Source of the DNA: Pararhizobium sp. IMCC21322
GTDB taxonomy: Bacteria > Pseudomonadota > Alphaproteobacteria > Rhizobiales > GCA-2746425
Direction of reading: 5' to 3'
NCBI RefSeq assembly: GCF_030758295.1
Contig: NZ_CP132335.1
Coordinates: forward strand, 496,001 to 560,000
DNA length: 64,000 nucleotides
Shown: positions 59,498 through 64,000 of the stretch, in pieces
Position numbering within the stretch: the first letter of the stretch is position 1
How the letters are laid out: every line of letters begins with the position of its first letter
Translations under genes and position numbers: made by a program
The notes under the pieces: model-generated
Told to the model about the DNA's origin: nothing
What the model saw: the letters and a program-made list of their open reading frames with translations, nothing else
The model's database searches: none

Positions 59498-59762
59498 GGT
59501 GCGGACCCTTTATGGGTGATGAAATAGCAGAACAAATGGCAAAGAGATGCAAGGAAATGCGCGCAGAGCGGGCTTTCTGCCCGGTCAAGCGCTTTGACGC
59601 CGCAGGTCGCAGCCATTTTTCTGTCCATCAAGGATCGGGCCTGTTTGCCCGCAGCCCGCGTCGCAAAGACTTGAAAGTCTTCAGACTTCCTGCTTCTTTG
59701 CTCCTGGTCTGCAAACAAACCGATCCCGACTATTTCACCACCCATAATGGGTCCGCACCCTA
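59495..59762. mobile_element. 268-bp MITE-like element with 32-bp terminal inverted repeats
   Basis: Left end TAGGGTGCGGACCC then TTTATGGGTGATGAAATA (59495-59526); right end TATTTCACCACCCATAATGG then GTCCGCACCCTA (59731-59762). They are reverse complements with 2 mismatches in 32. Both ends begin with TA, as for IS630/Tc1-mariner insertions that copy a TA target. The inside has no transposase, though it reads open in one frame on each strand. It lies between alkA and the esterase gene and gives alkA its stop codon. Confidence 0.8.
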
Positions 59763-59775
59763 GGAATTTTGTATT

Positions 59776-60438
59776 ATGACCGCACCCCTTCTCGACGGAC
59801 CACGCCTTGCCCCCCAATCCGGCGGCGCAGCAAAGCAGTTGATTGTTTTTCTCCATGGCTATGGATCCGATGGCAATGATCTGATCGGGATTGGCGATCA
59901 ATGGGGAGCGCTTTTGCCGGAGGCCGCCTTTGTCTCGCCTCATGCGCCGGAAGCCTGCGCCATGGCCCCTGTCGGGCGGCAATGGTTTCACCTCACCTTG
60001 CGCGATCCATCGGAATATTGGCGCGGTGTTGTGGCCGCGAGGTCGGCTTTGGACGCATTCCTGGATGCGGAGCTGACCCGGCTGGGTCTTACCGACAAGG
60101 ACATGGTTTTGGTCGGTTTCAGCCAAGGCTCAATGATGGCCATGCATACCGGCGTGCGCCGCAAAACCCCGCCGGCCGGCATTGTTGCCTATTCCGGTCT
60201 GCTGGCAGGACCTGAACATCTGCAGGCGGACCTGACGGGCAAACCGCCGGTGTTTCTGGCCCATGGCACCCATGATGAAGTGGTGCCCTTTGCCTTGATG
60301 GGCGCTGCCGAATCAGCCCTGAAAGCGGCAGACGTTCCGGTTATCAGCCACGCGGCACAGGGCATGGGCCATGGCATTGACGGCGCAGGTCTTGCCATGG
60401 GTGTGGCCCATTGTCAGCAGGTTCTGAAAGGCGCCTGA
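59776..60438 (+). CDS. Phospholipase/carboxylesterase (alpha/beta hydrolase)
   Basis: 220 residues. The nucleophile is Ser117 in GFSQGS, Asp167 in HGTHDEVVP, and His199 in GMGHGID; IVFLHGYGSDGNDLIG is the oxyanion part. It splits carboxyl esters, perhaps lysophospholipids. It starts 13 bp after the MITE-like element, which must therefore lie in or next to its promoter. Confidence 0.9.
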   Translation: MTAPLLDGPRLAPQSGGAAKQLIVFLHGYGSDGNDLIGIGDQWGALLPEAAFVSPHAPEACAMAPVGRQWFHLTLRDPSEYWRGVVAARSALDAFLDAELTRLGLTDKDMVLVGFSQGSMMAMHTGVRRKTPPAGIVAYSGLLAGPEHLQADLTGKPPVFLAHGTHDEVVPFALMGAAESALKAADVPVISHAAQGMGHGIDGAGLAMGVAHCQQVLKGA

Positions 60439-60578
60439 CCCCTGACAGGACACGGCCTGACACGCCATATGTTGTGTGCGACGTAAAAGCGCTTCACAAG
60501 ACTGACATAGTGATTATACATTATGCCGTGAATTGCAGAGCGTTGGCACTGTGCCCCCGCGATGTAAAGGAGCGTAGT

Positions 60579-61136
60579 GTGACTAAACATGTGTCACTCG
60601 ATGCCCATCCGGCATTGGTGCTGAATGCGGATTTTCGTCCGTTGAGTTATTATCCGCTGTCGCTGTGGTGCTGGCAGGATTCTATAAAAGCCGTCTTTCT
60701 GGAACGGGTGAACATCGTTTCCGAATACGATGTCTATGTGCATAGCCCATCGACAAAAATGCGGGTGCCAAGTGTTGTCAGCCTGAAGGATTACGTTCAG
60801 CCCTCGCGCTATCCGGCCTTCACACGGTTCAATGTTTTTCTGCGTGACAAGTTTCAATGCCAGTATTGCGGCTTCGACAGGGATCTGACCTTTGACCATG
60901 TGATACCGCGCTCCAAGGGCGGCATAACAAGCTGGGAAAACGTCATCACCGCTTGTGCGCCCTGCAATCTGCGCAAGGCCAACAAGACGCTGAAACAGGT
61001 TGGCATGAGTGCACGCAGCCGGGCTATTCAGCCCACTGTGCATGAGCTGCATAATAATGGGCGCTATTTCCCACCCAACTATCTGCATGATAGCTGGATG
61101 GATTATCTGTATTGGGATGCAGAACTGGAGCCCTGA
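60579..61136 (+). CDS. HNH endonuclease family protein
   Basis: 185 residues, starting at GTG with AAAGGAG 5-6 bp upstream (60567-60573). Residues 94-129 hold the HNH core: CQYC, FDHVIPRSKGG (His107) and CAPCNLRKAN (zinc Cys 94, 97, 126, 129). The family, widespread in alphaproteobacteria, is of unknown role and often listed as a housekeeping gene. A longer frame from 60411 overlaps the esterase gene. Confidence 0.88.
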   Translation: MTKHVSLDAHPALVLNADFRPLSYYPLSLWCWQDSIKAVFLERVNIVSEYDVYVHSPSTKMRVPSVVSLKDYVQPSRYPAFTRFNVFLRDKFQCQYCGFDRDLTFDHVIPRSKGGITSWENVITACAPCNLRKANKTLKQVGMSARSRAIQPTVHELHNNGRYFPPNYLHDSWMDYLYWDAELEP

Positions 61137-61151
61137 GCGCCAGTTTCTCGA

Positions 61152-61700
61152 TCAAGCGTCCGGATCAAGCACTTCCATTTTTGGTGGCAGAAAAGCTGCC
61201 AGCAGGCCAAGTGCGCCCAGCATCATGGTGGACACAGCGTTCCATCCGGCAAAGGACAGGCCAAGGAACCGCCCGGCAGCTTCCGTACAGCTGATCAGCT
61301 TCACAGTTTCCAGTTGGGCCAGCAAAGTGCTGGTGTCATCTGACAGGACGGCATTGCCGCCACAATCGGTGGGTCCTGGCCAGAATGCCCATTCCGCACC
61401 AGCATGATAAATCGCCAGATAAAGGCCCCAAGCCATGCAGATGGCAAAGTTGAAAAACAGCAGCCGACCCAGCTTTGACCACGAATTGAGCCTGGTCACA
61501 ATCAGCGCCGCTATCAGCATTGGTATGCCAATATAGTAGGGAATTCGTTGTTCCAGGCACAGGGCGCAGGGAATATAACCGCCGATCAGCTGAAAGCTCC
61601 AGGCTCCGCCAATCGCGGCCAAAGCCAGCAGCAGGGCCAGAAGGCCAACGCCCATACGCGCGCCTGCGCTGTTATCTTTCCGAAGCGGCTTGTCACTCAC
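61152..61700 (-). CDS. dsbB: Disulfide bond formation protein DsbB
   Basis: 182 residues, four membrane helices. The first pair is Cys45-Cys48 (PCALCLEQR) and the second pair is Cys113 and Cys138 in the periplasmic loop. It reoxidises DsbA and passes electrons to quinone. It follows the YqaA-type gene by 13 bp. Confidence 0.92.
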   Translation of the reverse strand: MSDKPLRKDNSAGARMGVGLLALLLALAAIGGAWSFQLIGGYIPCALCLEQRIPYYIGIPMLIAALIVTRLNSWSKLGRLLFFNFAICMAWGLYLAIYHAGAEWAFWPGPTDCGGNAVLSDDTSTLLAQLETVKLISCTEAAGRFLGLSFAGWNAVSTMMLGALGLLAAFLPPKMEVLDPDA

Positions 61701-61713
61701 GTGTCCAAATTCC

Positions 61714-62352
61714 TTAAATCATGTAGCGGGCGACCACAAAGCCCCCCACCAGAATTGCCAGCGATACGGCAAACACAAGGCCAAGCCGCTTTTCAATAAA
61801 GGTTCGAACCGGCGGCCCGAACACATAGATCAGGCCCGCCACGGCAAAAAACCGAATGCCGCGGGCTACAATGCTGGCAAGTATGAACACGGGAAGGCCA
61901 AGCCCGGTTGCGCCGGAGGCAATGGTAATCACCTTGAACGGGAACGGCGTCAAACCGGCCATCAGAACCACCCAGACGCCCCATTCATTGTAACGTTCGG
62001 CAAATTCATCAAACTTGTCCGCATAGCCATAAAAGCCAAGAATCGGTTGCGCCACCGTTTCAAACAGCAGGGCGCCAATGGCATAGCCCAGCAGCGCACC
62101 CAGCACCGAAGCCACGGTACACAAAAACGCATACCACCAGGCTTTTGCCCGGTTGGACAGTACCATGGGGATCAGCAGCACATCCGGCGGAATGGGAAAC
62201 ACCGAGCTTTCAATGAAGGACACAAAGGACAAAGCCCATGCTGCATTTTTCTTCGCGGCCAGTTCCAGCGTCCAGTCATAGAGACGGCGCAGCGGAGAAG
62301 GGGTCGGAGCCGGAACCGGAGTAGGCGATTGGGAAAATTTTTCATCTGTCAT
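61714..62352 (-). CDS. YqaA-type (VTT/DedA-like) membrane protein
   Basis: 212 residues, with the VTT domain: FIESSVFPIPPDVLLIPM, then GLTPFPFKVITIASGATGL and the usual helices. Family members are thought to move lipids across the membrane. A Pro/Thr-rich cytosolic start (about 8-20). The gene faces the tRNA-Leu. Confidence 0.88.
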   Translation of the reverse strand: MTDEKFSQSPTPVPAPTPSPLRRLYDWTLELAAKKNAAWALSFVSFIESSVFPIPPDVLLIPMVLSNRAKAWWYAFLCTVASVLGALLGYAIGALLFETVAQPILGFYGYADKFDEFAERYNEWGVWVVLMAGLTPFPFKVITIASGATGLGLPVFILASIVARGIRFFAVAGLIYVFGPPVRTFIEKRLGLVFAVSLAILVGGFVVARYMI

Positions 62353-62453
62353 GGCGCTCCTTTATCAAACGTCACGACCCAAAGAAAGGGACTTGTGCAT
62401 CACCCGCACTTTCGGTTAATCAGTGCGCACCAGTTGCAAGTAACTGCTCAAGT

Positions 62454-62538
62454 GCCCCTTTGGCGGAACTGGTAGACGCGCGGGATTCAAAATCCCGTTC
62501 CTTCGGGAGTCCCGGTTCGATTCCGGGAGGGGGCACCA
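62454..62538 (+). tRNA. tRNA-Leu (CAA)
   Basis: Cloverleaf read by hand: acceptor GCCCCTT paired with AGGGGGC (one G-T pair), anticodon stem CGGGA/TCCCG with loop TTCAAAA giving anticodon CAA for UUG, a long variable arm as in class II tRNAs, TTCGATT in the T loop, and CCA at 62536-62538 encoded in the DNA. An integrase begins 189 bp after it. Confidence 0.96.
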
Positions 62539-62660
62539 TCGGCTCGTTTGAGAGCGTCCGGAAAATCCCTCAAAACCTCACGTAAACCTAAAGAAATAGC
62601 CGTTTGTAGGCATCATGTTGTCGGATGTGATCCGAAGTAGTGTGTTGGCATCCGAGGAGT

Positions 62661-62726
62661 TTGTTGGTATCGTTGTTGGTATATTGCAGAATATCAACAC
62701 TTCATTCGGAATTGAGATACCAACAA
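62661..62726. promoter_or_regulatory. Repeated TTGTTGGTAT boxes before the integrase
   Basis: TTGTTGGTAT occurs at 62661-62670 and 62673-62682, and its reverse complement ATACCAACAA at 62717-62726, ending right at the integrase ATG. They could be arm-type sites of the integrase or operators for its own control. Confidence 0.5.
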
Positions 62727-63920
62727 ATGCCGTTGACTGACGCGAAACTGCGAGCCCTGAAGCCAGAGGCAAAGCCGACAAAGCACAGTGATAGCGGTGG
62801 GCTGCATGTGTTGGTTACGCCAACTGGCTCGAAGCTCTGGCGCTTGTCTTATCGCTATGCGGGGAAACAGAAGACGCTGGCGCTTGGAAGCTATCCGATT
62901 ATTTCTCTTATTGAAGCTCGGCAGAAGCGTGATGTTGCAAAAAAACTGATTGCAGATGGAAATGACCCGGCGCTCCAGGCCAAGCTGGAAAAGGCGCAGC
63001 GCAAGCATGCTCATTCAAACACCTTCAATGTGCTTGCAGACAAGCTTTTGGAGAAGGATGAAAGGGAAGGCAGAGCGCCCGCAACACTGAAAAAGAAGAA
63101 ATGGTTGCTGGAGCAGGCGCGTCCAGACATTGGCAACAGACCGATCTCCGAAATTTCCGCGGCTGAAATCCTGGTACCTTTACGAAAGGTGGAAGCAAAA
63201 GGAAATTTGGAAACAGCAAGGCGCATGCGCTCGACGATTGGAGAGGTATTCAGACTCGCGATTGCAAACGCATTGGCTGAAAATGATCCGACCTTTGGAC
63301 TGAAAGGCGCATTAACAACACCAACAGTCCAACATCGCGCAGCTTTCACGACAGAGCGCGAATTTGCAGGATTGATCCGGGCTGTTTGGCAATATGACGG
63401 CATGCCAGAAACACGGGCGGCTTTGCAGTTGATGGCTCTACTTTATTCAAGGCCAGGAGAATTACGTCATGCGGAGTGGTCCGAATTCGACTTTGACAGC
63501 AATTCATGGACGATACCTGCATCCAGGACCAAAACACGTAAAGAGCACAAAAAGCCATTGCCAAGCGCTGCAATCAAGATTTTGCAGGGACTGCGGAATT
63601 TAACGGGACATAGAACATTGGCGTTGCCCTCGGTGCAGTCGCCTTTGAGGCCCATGAGTGAGAACACATTTAATGGAGCTTTACGTCGTCTTGGGTTTGC
63701 CAAGAACGAGGTGACTGCGCACGGGTTTAGAGCCTCAGCGTCATCGTTACTGAACGAAAGTGGGCACTGGTCGCCAGATGCCATAGAGGCCGAACTGGGG
63801 CATGTGGGTGCAGATCAAGTCAGGAAGGCATATCACAGAGCTCTTTATTGGGAAGAGCGCGTCAGGATGGCTGAATGGTGGGCTGGTCAGATCTGCGCAT
63901 TCTCGGTGCCATTGCGATAG
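62727..63920 (+). CDS. P4-type tyrosine integrase (DUF4102 family)
   Basis: 397 residues from the ATG at 62727. The N-terminal DUF4102 part has PLTDAKLRALKPEAKPTKHS, then SDSGGLHVLVTPTGSKLW and LGSYPIISLIEARQKRD. The catalytic part has Arg242 (SRPGELRH), His332 and Arg335 (AHGFRAS), His359 (ELGHVG) and Tyr369 (KAYHRAL). Such integrases insert at the 3' end of tRNA genes. With the tRNA-Leu 189 bp upstream, it marks an island that continues past the window end. Confidence 0.92.
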   Translation: MPLTDAKLRALKPEAKPTKHSDSGGLHVLVTPTGSKLWRLSYRYAGKQKTLALGSYPIISLIEARQKRDVAKKLIADGNDPALQAKLEKAQRKHAHSNTFNVLADKLLEKDEREGRAPATLKKKKWLLEQARPDIGNRPISEISAAEILVPLRKVEAKGNLETARRMRSTIGEVFRLAIANALAENDPTFGLKGALTTPTVQHRAAFTTEREFAGLIRAVWQYDGMPETRAALQLMALLYSRPGELRHAEWSEFDFDSNSWTIPASRTKTRKEHKKPLPSAAIKILQGLRNLTGHRTLALPSVQSPLRPMSENTFNGALRRLGFAKNEVTAHGFRASASSLLNESGHWSPDAIEAELGHVGADQVRKAYHRALYWEERVRMAEWWAGQICAFSVPLR

Positions 63921-64000
63921 TTGACAATAATTCTGAGTAGGAGTTCGATATTGCATCTTAGAATCGATGCGACGGATGGTATTTGCTTTGCGCTTTCCTT

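Overview
The window looks like chromosome of an alphaproteobacterium of the Hyphomicrobiales (Rhizobiales) type, probably free-living or marine. This rests on gene content and order: hemC-hemD-mitofilin-hemY facing tsaD-gpsA-yciI-EVE-acsA, then an SDHAF4-like gene, htpX-rsmB-heparinase II/III-purH, a DUF930 protein, and a ~1600-residue NAD-glutamate dehydrogenase. The species cannot be named from the sequence alone.

Layout. 1-28 kb is mostly conserved core: the 3' end of queG, an aldo/keto reductase with a decayed second copy beside it, an unusual GAF-like/class III cyclase protein, a tight operon (DUF930, Asp/Glu racemase, GNAT, SDR, DHFR-like), an orphan TRAP binding protein, the haem/inner-membrane-organisation cluster, and the tsaD-to-purH series. 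28-34 kb is a complete ABC importer operon ending in a nucleoside hydrolase, so probably a nucleoside uptake and salvage system. It contains a 17-codon ORF joined by ATGA overlaps at both ends. 34-48.8 kb is accessory: secreted proteins of unknown function with a broken paralogue, a module of exported proteins (beta-propeller, small secreted protein, two c-type cytochromes, 33-residue membrane peptide, frameshifted DUF302) that suggests copper or redox stress, a truncated and an intact tyrosine recombinase, a MarR repressor divergent from an AlaE-type exporter with two likely operators, a SIS-domain protein, a small membrane protein with an inverted decayed copy, and a LysR regulator. 48.8-62.4 kb returns to core: MFS exporter, gdhB, AEC carrier, FMN reductase, EamA exporter, gluQ, alkA, esterase, HNH nuclease, dsbB and a YqaA-type membrane protein. 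At 62.45 kb a tRNA-Leu(CAA) is followed by a P4-type integrase, which marks the left edge of an integrated island running out of the window.

Repeats. A ~30-bp palindromic element occurs five times at three intergenic loci, twice as head-to-head pairs. A 268-bp element with 32-bp terminal inverted repeats and TA ends (MITE-like) sits at the 3' end of alkA and appears to supply its stop codon. A 14-bp unit is repeated four times before acsA. A 135-bp inverted repeat lies at 46.8/47.3 kb.

No single locus is a proven new system. The best candidates for follow-up are the exported cytochrome/DUF302 module (38.1-41.7 kb), the secreted-protein pair with its decayed paralogue (34.5-36.8 kb), the cyclase-like protein lacking expected substrate residues (2.1-3.4 kb) and the MITE-like element. 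All family calls were made by reading motifs, without database searches.
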